Shown piece by piece: positions 8,804-17,061 of a stretch of DNA of 64,000 nucleotides; the stretch's first letter is position 1, and the number at the start of each line of letters is the position of its first letter. The notes below the pieces were generated by a model. It did not search any database. It worked only from the letters and a program-made list of their open reading frames with translations, and was not told the DNA's origin. The position numbers and the translations under genes are program-made. This DNA is from Nitrospira defluvii (lineage in GTDB: Bacteria; Nitrospirota; Nitrospiria; Nitrospirales; Nitrospiraceae). The stretch spans positions 372,001 through 436,000 of the forward strand of contig NZ_CAJNBJ010000016.1 in assembly GCF_905220995.1 (NCBI RefSeq). The letters are read 5' to 3'.

Positions 8804-11800
8804 TCAAAAATCCTCTTCCTCTCCTCCGGTGATCTCTTCTTCCACCATCGAAAAGGCCTTTTGCGGCAGGGTGATGGCATTGACCAAAATATCGAACGCT
8901 AATTGTGCGGTGCCCTTTACCCCCGTCATCAACGATTCCGTGGGGAGATAACGTAAGTCCGGACGGTCGGCGCTCCCCTTCAGTTCGAACACAGCGGTAT
9001 CGAACCCCTGGCGGTCTCCGGCAAGGAGGTGACCGAACAGCGGGATGCGCTTCAACATATCGGAGTACGAACCGAGGGGACTTGTCGCCAGCACCATGTC
9101 AAACTCATCCGCCACGAGGTCATATCGCCCCGTTCCGCTGATCTTGAGGATGGGACTGTCGAGGAGGAATTCCTTTGCCATGACGACGCCATTGTTCAGC
9201 GAACCCACCAGTTTCAGCCGAGCAAACGGCAACCCATCTTCGTCGAGATTCACCTGCCCCTGCAACACAGCCGGCAGGTTCAAGACTGACAGCAGGGTAG
9301 ATAACACCGGGACCTGATACAGTCGTCCGTCCTGGACGAGGACTTGAAGCGGTTGGCGACTCGTCAGACTTGCAGGCAGCAGCACGCCTCGCTCAAATTC
9401 GGCTTGGACTTTCCCCGATGTGGTCACCCACCCCGAGAGGACCGGCTTGTGCTGGAACGGCGACAGGACCCGCTCGACCGGAAGGCCGCTGGCGCGGAAG
9501 GCGCTGCGGGCCTGCTCAATCTGCCCGTTTCTCGTGCGAATCTTGACCTGGCCCGCGAGCTGGCCCTCATTTGTGTCCCCGCTGATCCGCTCAACTGTCA
9601 GAAGTCCGTGCTCCCAGGTGATTTTGCTGGAGAGGTCGGTGAGCTGGACCTTCTTGTAGTACACATGATCGGCAAACAGGAACGCGTGCAGCGTCGCGTC
9701 CGACCAGAGGTGGCTCGAAGATCGAGAGCGGGCGGCTCGCGGCCGGCGTGGCCGAGATATCTGAAAGGCGGCGAGATCGATTTCTGAGGACTCCACGACG
9801 AGCCGGGCCTTCGGGTAGTCTGCCCAGTGGGCGATCGAGCCGGAGATCCGCAGATCGCTCGCGCCCACGTGACACGTCATACGCCCAATATGAATCCGGT
9901 CTTGATCGAAACGCAGGGTCACGAACGCGTCGCGAATCGGCTCGTCCAAGGCGTCCAGCTTGATCGTGCCCTCATCGAATGTGATCTGGCCTGTGGTGCG
10001 CCAGGAGGCTCGGTCGTTCATCCGGCCCTCCATATCGAGGGTGACATCCAACGTTCCTGACCGAACGGGTCCCAGAACGATGCCTTTGGGCAGCCTGCCA
10101 ACGGCGATCCGGCCGGACGACACATGCACCGAAAACTTCCCCTCCCCGTCCAAATGGATCGCCCCGGATGCTGAAACCGCGACCGGAGGAAACCTGATAC
10201 CGACATGTCGAATCTCCAGACGATTGTTTCGCGAGAGCTGCCCTTCAAAACTTACCTCGGCGGGAGCCTGCTGCGGCTTGGTGAACCAATTCTGCACACG
10301 TAGCCCGGCCTGTCCGAGATCAATGCTGCCTTTGATTCGTGGGTGTCCGAGCACCCCCGTTACGGCGGCGCGCAGGCGAATGGTGCCGTCCAGCTCAGGA
10401 ATCAATTCCTCCTCCGCGCGCTCGGCCAACCAAGATTGGACCTCCGACGCCTCCATGCTCATCGCCAGCGTCACATTGGAATAGGCTTTGCCGTCCACCA
10501 TCGTCACTGAACCCTGCATGTTGAATGCAGCCGGCCCCATCCACCCGTCAACATGCTCGATCGCCACCAGGGTCGGCGTGGCGGTGACATGCGCCTCCAC
10601 CTGCCGCACCGGCATCGGCAACAGGGCACTGCGCCCTCCGCCCCGCTGCAACCGGAGATCGGCATCAACCAGCGCGAGCGGTTGCCCACTCAGCGGTCGC
10701 CCCATCACATGGGCGATCACCTCGACATCCCCGGTTGGTTGCTCCAGCTCGGTCACCAAGTCTCGCAGAAGCGGAAATTCATCCAAACGGCGCACCGTCT
10801 CTGCCAAACCGGCCACCGGTGCCGCACCTGAGATTTTCACGTCGATATGCGGATCGGTTGCCCAGTGGGTGATCAGCAACTCTTGCCCCGTCAGCCTGAT
10901 AGGGCCACATTGCGCACGCAGCTCCGTCATGCGGAGTTGATCGGCATCGAACCCCATATGTACGGAGAGGGCCTCCAGGGGCGGGTACTGCGGAGCAAGC
11001 GTGAACCGGCCGTTTCGAATCGCCACGAGACCATTGACGCGCGGCCGTGCCCCGGGCTTGATTTCACCGGCGATCGACAAGGTTTGAAGTGTGATCACTC
11101 CGTCCACAGCATGGTCCGTAAACTGGGCTCGCAACTGATCCGAGATCCAGGCGGACGGCAGTTCATTCAAGAGGCGTGCAACGGTCACCGGCGGCGCGGA
11201 CATCGTGGACGAGAATCGTGCCTGTGGGGTCCCGATATCGAGCACCGCCCCGGAACCCTGCAAGGATACATCCGCGAGCTCTGCCCTCACGTCGTCGGCC
11301 AGCAGATCAGACCCCGCCGCCCGTGGCACCCAGCGGAGGTGAGCCGTCAATTGGGCAGGCTGCGCAAAACCATCGGAGACCCTGCCGTCGCCCAGCCAGT
11401 GGGACAACGCATGACGCACATCCAGTCTGTGGATCCGCAGATCCCCTTCTGCCTGTACTCTTCCTCCTTCGTCGGTTTGCGTCAACGGCCCCTCATACAG
11501 AAATGCCGCCTGCCCACGCGCCTGCGGAATCTCACCGGAGAGATGCAGCATCGCCCGGCGCCCCATCATGTCACTCGATAACGCACCCTGCGTCACAGTG
11601 ATAGGGAGCGGAGCGGGCGCGGGCGCCGATTCATCGATAAGGGTCACGACTCCGTGACTCACGAACAGATTCTGGACAACCTGAAACAGCGCGAACGGCC
11701 GAGTGGAATCCGGAGTGTCCGAAGATGAATCATCCTTGCCCAGGGACCACGTTCCATCCGGCCACCGGTGAATGGTGACCTGAGGGCGGTCGATGACCAG

Positions 11801-12145
11801 ATCTTTGGCGACGATGCGTCCCTCCAGCAACGGTAGCCACTGCAGGGCGATCTCCACCCGTTCCGCGATCACCAGCGACATGCTGGAAGCGGAGTCGTAG
11901 AGCCGGGGCTGCATCAGTGTCAGCCTAGGCGAGGGAAAGATCCCAAGATGCGATTGCTCGATGGAAATCCGATGTCCCGTCCGCGCTTCGATCTCCCGCA
12001 GCAATGTCGCCGTACTCTCAGGGCGGCTCACGAGCCAGGGCAGCGCCAGGACCACACAGACACAGACGATCGCCAGCAGCAGCATCATGAACAGAAGCAA
12101 TTGTCCTATTCGCCTGAGTACGGGCGGGACGATGGTGTGATTCAT
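8804..12145 (-). CDS. AsmA-family / YhdP-like inner-membrane-anchored protein
   Basis: The 1113-residue protein has one N-terminal membrane helix (LLLFMMLLLAIVCVCVVLAL, about residues 15-34). A long region of repeating beta-strand units follows, with no further membrane segment. The early segment, containing RTGHRISIEQSHLGIFPSPRL, is the AsmA N-terminal signature. Later parts with LTVERISGDTNEGQLAGQVKI and a C-terminal AsmA-like_C region with DLVADEFDMVLATSPLGSYS support the AsmA/TamB/YhdP group. These proteins form periplasm-spanning grooves thought to carry phospholipids between membranes. The ATG at 12145 has GGAG upstream and places the helix close to the N-terminus; a longer frame from 12250 has no ribosome site and overlaps the upstream region of the nitrilase gene. 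Confidence 0.88.
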   Translation of the reverse strand: MNHTIVPPVLRRIGQLLLFMMLLLAIVCVCVVLALPWLVSRPESTATLLREIEARTGHRISIEQSHLGIFPSPRLTLMQPRLYDSASSMSLVIAERVEIALQWLPLLEGRIVAKDLVIDRPQVTIHRWPDGTWSLGKDDSSSDTPDSTRPFALFQVVQNLFVSHGVVTLIDESAPAPAPLPITVTQGALSSDMMGRRAMLHLSGEIPQARGQAAFLYEGPLTQTDEGGRVQAEGDLRIHRLDVRHALSHWLGDGRVSDGFAQPAQLTAHLRWVPRAAGSDLLADDVRAELADVSLQGSGAVLDIGTPQARFSSTMSAPPVTVARLLNELPSAWISDQLRAQFTDHAVDGVITLQTLSIAGEIKPGARPRVNGLVAIRNGRFTLAPQYPPLEALSVHMGFDADQLRMTELRAQCGPIRLTGQELLITHWATDPHIDVKISGAAPVAGLAETVRRLDEFPLLRDLVTELEQPTGDVEVIAHVMGRPLSGQPLALVDADLRLQRGGGRSALLPMPVRQVEAHVTATPTLVAIEHVDGWMGPAAFNMQGSVTMVDGKAYSNVTLAMSMEASEVQSWLAERAEEELIPELDGTIRLRAAVTGVLGHPRIKGSIDLGQAGLRVQNWFTKPQQAPAEVSFEGQLSRNNRLEIRHVGIRFPPVAVSASGAIHLDGEGKFSVHVSSGRIAVGRLPKGIVLGPVRSGTLDVTLDMEGRMNDRASWRTTGQITFDEGTIKLDALDEPIRDAFVTLRFDQDRIHIGRMTCHVGASDLRISGSIAHWADYPKARLVVESSEIDLAAFQISRPRRPRAARSRSSSHLWSDATLHAFLFADHVYYKKVQLTDLSSKITWEHGLLTVERISGDTNEGQLAGQVKIRTRNGQIEQARSAFRASGLPVERVLSPFQHKPVLSGWVTTSGKVQAEFERGVLLPASLTSRQPLQVLVQDGRLYQVPVLSTLLSVLNLPAVLQGQVNLDEDGLPFARLKLVGSLNNGVVMAKEFLLDSPILKISGTGRYDLVADEFDMVLATSPLGSYSDMLKRIPLFGHLLAGDRQGFDTAVFELKGSADRPDLRYLPTESLMTGVKGTAQLAFDILVNAITLPQKAFSMVEEEITGGEEEDF

Positions 12146-12341
12146 GCCAAGCGACTCCGTCGCTCCACTGTACGCAGCGAAGGAGTCAGACACAAGTCGC
12201 AGGCCTGGGCTGGGGCTGAGACAGGGTTCCACATTGACTGCCTGTTCCATGAGTCGGCAGGAGCGGACATGCGCACGTGAGGGTTATGCTACACTCCGAG
12301 ACCCACGACTACTTCGACAGACGAATGGAGGCATGGGATTG

Positions 12342-13124
12342 ATGGCGGGACCAATTCTCCCTCTCGCATTTTTGCACCTGGCTCCGGTTCCGGGAGCGTT
12401 GGCGCGGAACCGTCACCTCATCACCAGTGCCATCTGCAGCGCCGCCCGCCTAGGGGCCACGTGGATCATCACCCCGGAACTGGCGGTCAGCGGCTATACC
12501 TTCGCCGATGCACTTGGGACGGAGTGGATCGAACCGCAACCGGACCACTGGATGAGCAGGATCTGCCGACTCGCTGCCCGGCTCCGCGTCACCCTGTTCC
12601 TCTCGCACCCGGAAAAAGATCCACGTTCCGGGCACCTCTACAACACGGTCTTTGCGATTGGCCCGGACGGTCGCATTGCGGGTAGCCACAGGAAGATCAA
12701 TGCCCTGCGCGTCAGATCTGAAGCCTGGTCCACCCCGGGCACAGAGGCGACCGCGTTTTGCCTGGCGCCGTTCGGCAGCGTCGGCCTCCTCATCTGCGCC
12801 GACGCCTATACTCCCGGAATTGCCAAGAGTCTGAAGGCGCAGCGAGCCAAGGTTCTTGTTTCTTCAGCTGCCTGGGCACCTGGCCTACATGGCCCGAACG
12901 GCGAGTGGGAACGCTGCACGAAAGACACGGGACTGCCGTTGTTCGTCTGCAATCGAAGCGGTCAGGACCGTACGCTGGATTTCAGGAAGGCCGAAAGTGT
13001 CGTGGCACAAGGGGGCAAGCGACTCCTCTCCCTGTCATGCGAACAGTCCGCCATCTTCCTCATCGACTGGAATCTCACAACGGGGACGCTCGCCGACCCG
13101 AACGCCCGGCGCATTCTGCTCTAA
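12342..13124 (+). CDS. Carbon-nitrogen hydrolase (nitrilase superfamily)
   Basis: The 260-residue protein carries the nitrilase-superfamily catalytic triad: Glu46 in TPELAVSGY, Lys118 in SHRKINALR and Cys152 in LLICADAY. Length and motif order match the amidase/N-carbamoylase branch, which hydrolyses amides or nitrile-derived C-N bonds in the cytoplasm. The substrate is not predictable. GGAGG at 12327-12331 is only 1 nt from the ATG at 12333 but 10 nt from the ATG at 12342, so I prefer 12342. The frame stays open upstream to 12144, but that stretch lies opposite the AsmA start region and has no protein-like features. It is a single gene followed by a repeat-rich spacer and a convergent hydrolase gene. 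Confidence 0.88.
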   Translation: MAGPILPLAFLHLAPVPGALARNRHLITSAICSAARLGATWIITPELAVSGYTFADALGTEWIEPQPDHWMSRICRLAARLRVTLFLSHPEKDPRSGHLYNTVFAIGPDGRIAGSHRKINALRVRSEAWSTPGTEATAFCLAPFGSVGLLICADAYTPGIAKSLKAQRAKVLVSSAAWAPGLHGPNGEWERCTKDTGLPLFVCNRSGQDRTLDFRKAESVVAQGGKRLLSLSCEQSAIFLIDWNLTTGTLADPNARRILL

Positions 13125-13134
13125 CGCGCAGCGC

Positions 13135-13194
13135 CGTATCTCGTCGCTCGTATCTCGTATTTCGCCACACACCATCTCGTATGGACGAGATACG
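13135..13194. repeat. Intergenic spacer repeat with CGTATCTCGT direct and inverted copies
   Basis: CGTATCTCGT occurs at 13135-13144 and 13149-13158, and its exact inverse ACGAGATACG at 13185-13194. The sequence continues with GCTTCACGTTTCACGAG. It fills the spacer between convergent genes and can fold into a stem, so it may end transcription from both sides. The GTACGCTTCACC end resembles part of the repeat at 31422-31612. Confidence 0.6.
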
Positions 13195-13234
13195 CTTCAC
13201 GTTTCACGAGAGACGAACGCTGAGATCGAGCGGG

Positions 13235-13813
13235 TTACGACGACTTCAGCAAGCCGTCCAAGAGGACCAGCCCAGCCGGCCAGTCACCATGTCCGCTCTC
13301 GGCATTGATATGGCCGGCAGCGCCGACATTCACGAATGTGCTCCCCCACTGCTCAGCGCAACGTCGGGCATACGCTATCGATCCAAACGGATCATCACTG
13401 CTGGCGACCACGAGACTGGGAAATCGAAGTGTGACGGTTGGTGTGGTCTGAAACCCCTGCGCGGTGAGGGGAAACGCCGGTTCGGCCGGATCGGGAGGAG
13501 CGACCAGCAAGGCCGCACGCACGGGCAGTGAGGAGCGTTGCGCCCAATGCGCCACCAGCAGACAGCCCATGCTGTGGGCAATCAGGACGGTGGGCTGAGG
13601 CTGTTCGACCATCGCGGCATCGAGACCCCGCAGCCACTCCTCCAACAGCGGATGGTCCCAATCGCGCTGCCGCACCCGTCTCCAATGGGGATGGTGCCGC
13701 ATCCAGAGGGTTTGCCAATGCCGTGGCCCGGAATCACCGATGCCCGGGACGATCAGGGCCACAGCCCCCCCGCCTGCCACGTTACGACCGACCACGGCCT
13801 GCACGCTCCGCAA
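13235..13813 (-). CDS. RBBP9/YdeN-type alpha/beta serine hydrolase
   Basis: The 192-residue protein matches the RBBP9/YdeN family of small alpha/beta hydrolases. It begins with the oxyanion strand ALIVPGIGDSGPRHWQTLW. The nucleophile elbow is AHSMGC with Ser81. The acid lies in ASSDDPFG (Asp140 or 141) and the base in AAGHINAESGHG (His168), a stretch strongly typical of the family. Bacterial members have serine hydrolase activity of unknown physiological substrate. The start at 13813 overlaps the last 32 nt of the upstream flavoprotein gene, so translation is probably coupled. A later GTG start is possible. Confidence 0.88.
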   Translation of the reverse strand: MRSVQAVVGRNVAGGGAVALIVPGIGDSGPRHWQTLWMRHHPHWRRVRQRDWDHPLLEEWLRGLDAAMVEQPQPTVLIAHSMGCLLVAHWAQRSSLPVRAALLVAPPDPAEPAFPLTAQGFQTTPTVTLRFPSLVVASSDDPFGSIAYARRCAEQWGSTFVNVGAAGHINAESGHGDWPAGLVLLDGLLKSS

Positions 13814-15020
13814 GCCAGGCCACGGCCCCCGCTCCGGCGGTCCGACCGCTGGCTAAACATGCCGTGAGCAGATACCCGCCCGTCGGCGCTTCCCAATCCA
13901 CCATCTCTCCCGCGCAGAACACCCCCGGCAACGCACGCAACATGAGCCGCTTGTCGAGCGCCTTAAACTCCACCCCGCCGGCGGTGCTGATCGCCTCCGC
14001 CAGGGGACGCGGCGCTGTCACCGTGATGTGAAGAGATTTAATCGCTGCCGCCAGGCGGGTCGGGTCCGTAAAATCGTCCTTCGACACGATTTCGCGAAGC
14101 AGCCCGGCCTTCACACCGTCGATATGCGCCCGCCGTTGCAAATGGGTCGCCATCGTTTTTTTGCCGCGCGGCTGGGACAAATCCTTGATCAGACGCGGCA
14201 GCTCACGATCAGGAGCCAGATCAAGCCGGAGCGTGCCCTTGCCCGTTGCTTCGATTTCATCCCTCAGGAACGGCGCGACGGCGTAAATGACACCACCCTC
14301 GAGGCCGGTCTCCGTGATCACGAATTCTCCCATGCGACGCATGACCGCGCCGGTCGGTGATTTCGCCACCACGCCCACGGTTTTCACCGGATGCCCCGCA
14401 AACTTGGCACGAAAATGTTCCGTCCACCCCACATCGAACCCGCAATTCGCCGGTCGCAACGGGGCGACGGAAATCGAACGCGCGCCAAGCACCGACACCC
14501 ACGCGCCATCCGAGCCAAGGTTCGGCCAACTGCCCCCTCCTAACGCGAGGATGACGGCATCCGCCCGTACGGAGGTCGGCCCTTGTGGCGTGTCGAAGCG
14601 GAGGGCTTTGTGTTCGTCCCAGCCGCACCAGCGATGCCGCACGTAAATGGCCAATCCTGCCTGACGCAGGCGCCGGAGCCAGGCGCGCAACAGCGGGGCG
14701 GCCTTCATATCCCTCGGGAACACACGGCCCGATGAGCCAATGTAGGTGTCGATCCCAAGGCCCTGAGCCCAAGCGCGAACCGCGTCGGCCCCGAACTCGG
14801 CCAACCACGGCGCCACCTGCGCACGCCGATCGCCATATCTGGTGAGAAACAGGTCGGACGGATTGGAGTGGGTGAGATTCAACCCACCCTTCCCGGCCAG
14901 GAGAAATTTACGGCCCACGGAGGGCATGGAGTCATAGAGCGCGACCTGCACGCCCCCGGCCAGCGCTGTTTCGGCGGCCATGAGCCCGGCCGGTCCGCCT
15001 CCTATAATGGCAATGTTCAT
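13782..15020 (-). CDS. TIGR03862-type flavoprotein (HI0933 superfamily)
   Basis: The 412-residue protein starts MNIAIIGGGPAGLMAAETA, an FAD-binding Rossmann loop. It has VGRKFLLAGKGGLNLTHS, the version of the HI0933 signature found in the TIGR03862 subgroup, then LALGGGSWPNLGSDG, and near the end GVFCAGEMVDWEAPTGGYLL. It should be a cytoplasmic flavin-dependent oxidoreductase of unknown substrate. An open frame runs on to 15551, but that extension lies opposite the C39-like gene and lacks protein character. The ATG at 15020 sits exactly before the conserved Rossmann strand. It overlaps the hydrolase gene downstream by 32 nt, suggesting an operon of the two. Confidence 0.9.
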   Translation of the reverse strand: MNIAIIGGGPAGLMAAETALAGGVQVALYDSMPSVGRKFLLAGKGGLNLTHSNPSDLFLTRYGDRRAQVAPWLAEFGADAVRAWAQGLGIDTYIGSSGRVFPRDMKAAPLLRAWLRRLRQAGLAIYVRHRWCGWDEHKALRFDTPQGPTSVRADAVILALGGGSWPNLGSDGAWVSVLGARSISVAPLRPANCGFDVGWTEHFRAKFAGHPVKTVGVVAKSPTGAVMRRMGEFVITETGLEGGVIYAVAPFLRDEIEATGKGTLRLDLAPDRELPRLIKDLSQPRGKKTMATHLQRRAHIDGVKAGLLREIVSKDDFTDPTRLAAAIKSLHITVTAPRPLAEAISTAGGVEFKALDKRLMLRALPGVFCAGEMVDWEAPTGGYLLTACLASGRTAGAGAVAWLAERAGRGRS

Positions 15021-15105
15021 GTGATCGTTCGACTGAGCCCGTGAATGCCTGCGAGCAATTCGCACTCGTGCTGCTGTCTTACCATGGATGAAGGGGGAAG
15101 CGCAC

Positions 15106-15561
15106 TCACCCGGCCCGGCGCCGGATCTGCGGGGGAAGCGTGTCGCGGGGCGACAGCGTGACGGAGAGAAACCACTTCGGCTGCATACGCCACAAATCCA
15201 GGCGCAGATGTGTGCGCAAGGACGCGTTGGAATCAAGCACGCACGCGCGTCCCCGGTCACGCACAAACACGACCCAATGCCAGCAGGGCCGACGCCCCTC
15301 CAGGTGCCATTTGATGGCCAGCAGCGCACAATCCGGCAGGTCGGCCCACGAGCGAAACGGCCTCGTCGTCCGTGCGGCACGCAAGCCAAACCGTGAGAGC
15401 AATCGCTGAACCGGCCCCGTCTCGGACCAGAGTGACACCTCGTGCGCAAAGATCCCTGACGAGGCAGCCACTGCCTTGGCACGTGCATAGGACACACCGG
15501 CGATCGCCGCGACCGCCGCAATACCACAGCCGGTTCGATCCTCCTGCACAACTGGTTTCAT
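15106..15561 (-). CDS. C39-like / papain-fold cysteine peptidase-like protein
   Basis: The 151-residue protein has the arrangement of a C39-like papain-fold domain. Cys12 lies in EDRTGCGIAAVAAIAG, His95 in PCWHWVVF and Asp110 in ACVLDSN. The Cys-His-Asp order and spacing match C39 peptidases, but no ABC transporter or leader-peptide substrate is nearby. It is a stand-alone domain without signal peptide. It may act as a housekeeping peptidase or amidase in the cytoplasm; the substrate is unknown. Its ATG overlaps the stop codon of the GNAT gene upstream (ATGA, 15558-15561), so the two are translated together. A small 85-bp gap separates it from the flavoprotein gene downstream. Confidence 0.75.
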   Translation of the reverse strand: MKPVVQEDRTGCGIAAVAAIAGVSYARAKAVAASSGIFAHEVSLWSETGPVQRLLSRFGLRAARTTRPFRSWADLPDCALLAIKWHLEGRRPCWHWVVFVRDRGRACVLDSNASLRTHLRLDLWRMQPKWFLSVTLSPRDTLPPQIRRRAG

Positions 15562-16031
15562 CGCACATCCACCTTCATTTTTCTTCCGCCGGACACAGAA
15601 AACCCCTGCCGCTCATAAAACGCGAGGGTCCGATCGAACTGGGGCAACGGCGGGGTGGTGACTTCCAGTCTCGTCCAGCCTTTCGAGCGGGCAAGCCGCT
15701 TGGCCTCCGTCATCAACGCTCGCCCCACCCCCTGCGACCGCCGGTCCGGACAGACATATAACTCCGGGATGATCCCGAACCGTCCCTCAGCATACAACGC
15801 ACGACATTCGGACAGGGTCAGAAACCCGACCGCGACATCGTCGTCCCACGCCAGCAGCACGATATAACTTCCATCCTCCAACCAAGCCCGAGTCCGCGCT
15901 TCCGTCTCGACCAGGGAAAAGGCAAACGCCTGCGTCCCGATGGCGGCCATAATCCCTTGTAGTAAGTCACCAACCAGCCTCGCAATGGTCGGCGCATTGG
16001 ACGGCTGTGCCGTGGTGAGATGAATGGGCAT
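15558..16031 (-). CDS. GNAT-family N-acetyltransferase
   Basis: The 157-residue protein shows the GNAT fold. A central strand reads VAVGFLTLSE, followed by GIIPELYVCPDRRSQGVGRALM, where RRSQGVG is the acetyl-CoA pyrophosphate loop (motif A), and then FYERQGFS (motif B) near the C-terminus. It transfers an acetyl group from acetyl-CoA to an amine, with unknown acceptor. It forms an ATGA-overlap operon with the C39-like gene. The combination of an acetyltransferase and a peptidase-like protein translated as a pair hints that they act on the same small peptide or amine, but that is inference only. Confidence 0.88.
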   Translation of the reverse strand: MPIHLTTAQPSNAPTIARLVGDLLQGIMAAIGTQAFAFSLVETEARTRAWLEDGSYIVLLAWDDDVAVGFLTLSECRALYAEGRFGIIPELYVCPDRRSQGVGRALMTEAKRLARSKGWTRLEVTTPPLPQFDRTLAFYERQGFSVSGGRKMKVDVR

Positions 16032-16173
16032 GGCGCGACCCTACCGAGAGCAGAGTCGCGCGTCAAGTAACGGGAGGAGGTTCTCGTGGAGCAATGCCTG
16101 GTGCGTTGTGTTCGGAAATCCGCTCAGCCCATACGCACGGCACTGCAAGAGGCTTCAAGTCGTCCGATGCAGA

Positions 16174-16818
16174 TCAAAAGAGATAACGAATTCCGATCAG
16201 ACCGAGCACGGCCGTCGCATCGTACGGGCCGCTGCGTCCGAGCTGTGTCCACTCTCCCTTATTCAGCCGCCACGCCACTTCCGTATTGAGACTCCAATGC
16301 GCCGTCAACGGCACATCGACGCCACCGGCGATGCGGGCGGCGAAGGTATTGTTGTAGTCGAGAGCGGGGACTCCGGACTCAGCCGAGAACATATTGAAGT
16401 TCATGCCGAGTCCGACGGAAAGGTACGGAATGGCAACGGTGGTCAGAAAGGGGCGCATTTCCATCGTCGGCATCACCGCCACCGTGAAGAGATCACCGAA
16501 CTTTCCCCTCCCACCTTTGACATCGAGTGCCTGCTGCTGACCATCGACGGTCACGCCAAAACGAACATGCGGGTTGAATTGGTACAAAAGCTGAACGCTC
16601 CCGGCGCCCCCCAGGGAGGGGGATCCATTGGATACATGATCTTGCGTTCCCTGGACCACACCACCTCGAACTGAAAACACCCACCGTGACGCAGATGACA
16701 CCTCCGGAACCTCGGTGCCGACGTCACCCTCCTCCGCATAGGTTGGCTGGGCCATTCCGCACACCCCTCCGAAGATCAACAACAACACCACCACTCCCAC
16801 CACCCGTATGCCCCACAT
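16174..16818 (-). CDS. Exported outer-membrane beta-barrel protein
   Basis: The 214-residue product has a signal peptide (VVGVVVLLLIFGGVCGMAQPTYAEE) cleaved near residue 28. The mature part shows barrel-like alternation with repeated aromatic/glycine pairs, for example AIPYLSVGLGMNFNMF, and ends in LIGIRYLF with a C-terminal Phe, as outer-membrane barrels do. It resembles small 8-stranded barrels of the OmpW/OprF-like type, but I cannot assign a subfamily. AAGGAG lies 8 nt upstream of the ATG at 16818; the frame is open further to 16902 without a better site. The gene at 41251-41835 encodes a similar-looking barrel. Confidence 0.8.
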   Translation of the reverse strand: MWGIRVVGVVVLLLIFGGVCGMAQPTYAEEGDVGTEVPEVSSASRWVFSVRGGVVQGTQDHVSNGSPSLGGAGSVQLLYQFNPHVRFGVTVDGQQQALDVKGGRGKFGDLFTVAVMPTMEMRPFLTTVAIPYLSVGLGMNFNMFSAESGVPALDYNNTFAARIAGGVDVPLTAHWSLNTEVAWRLNKGEWTQLGRSGPYDATAVLGLIGIRYLF

Positions 16819-17061
16819 CGTGGACTCCTTCCCCCATTCCCGGCGCTTGCCGGGAAGAACGGCCTCTGTATGAACACCGTCGAATATCTTGCAGAGGCGC
16901 ACTATCGAGGATTCGTAGGCTCAGAACACAGTCCTCTGAGGGGTTAACACGAAAGAGGATGGTCAGGCGGAGGCGTCACAGCGAGGGCTGCGACTAACAC
17001 AACAGGCACGGCTTGGGGCCGATGCGATCGGCATCGGGAGCGGAGGCGGGCATCGCGTGAT

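Noticed and set aside
12144-12341. N-terminal extension of the nitrilase frame
   Set aside because: Open but without protein features or ribosome site, and it covers the AsmA gene start on the other strand.
13131-13215. Small RNA gene in the spacer after the nitrilase
   Set aside because: The stem-forming repeats are explained by an intergenic repeat; no promoter or U run was seen.
15021-15551. Extension of the flavoprotein frame to 589 residues
   Set aside because: It runs opposite and in a shifted frame of the C39-like gene; the Rossmann loop starts at 15020.
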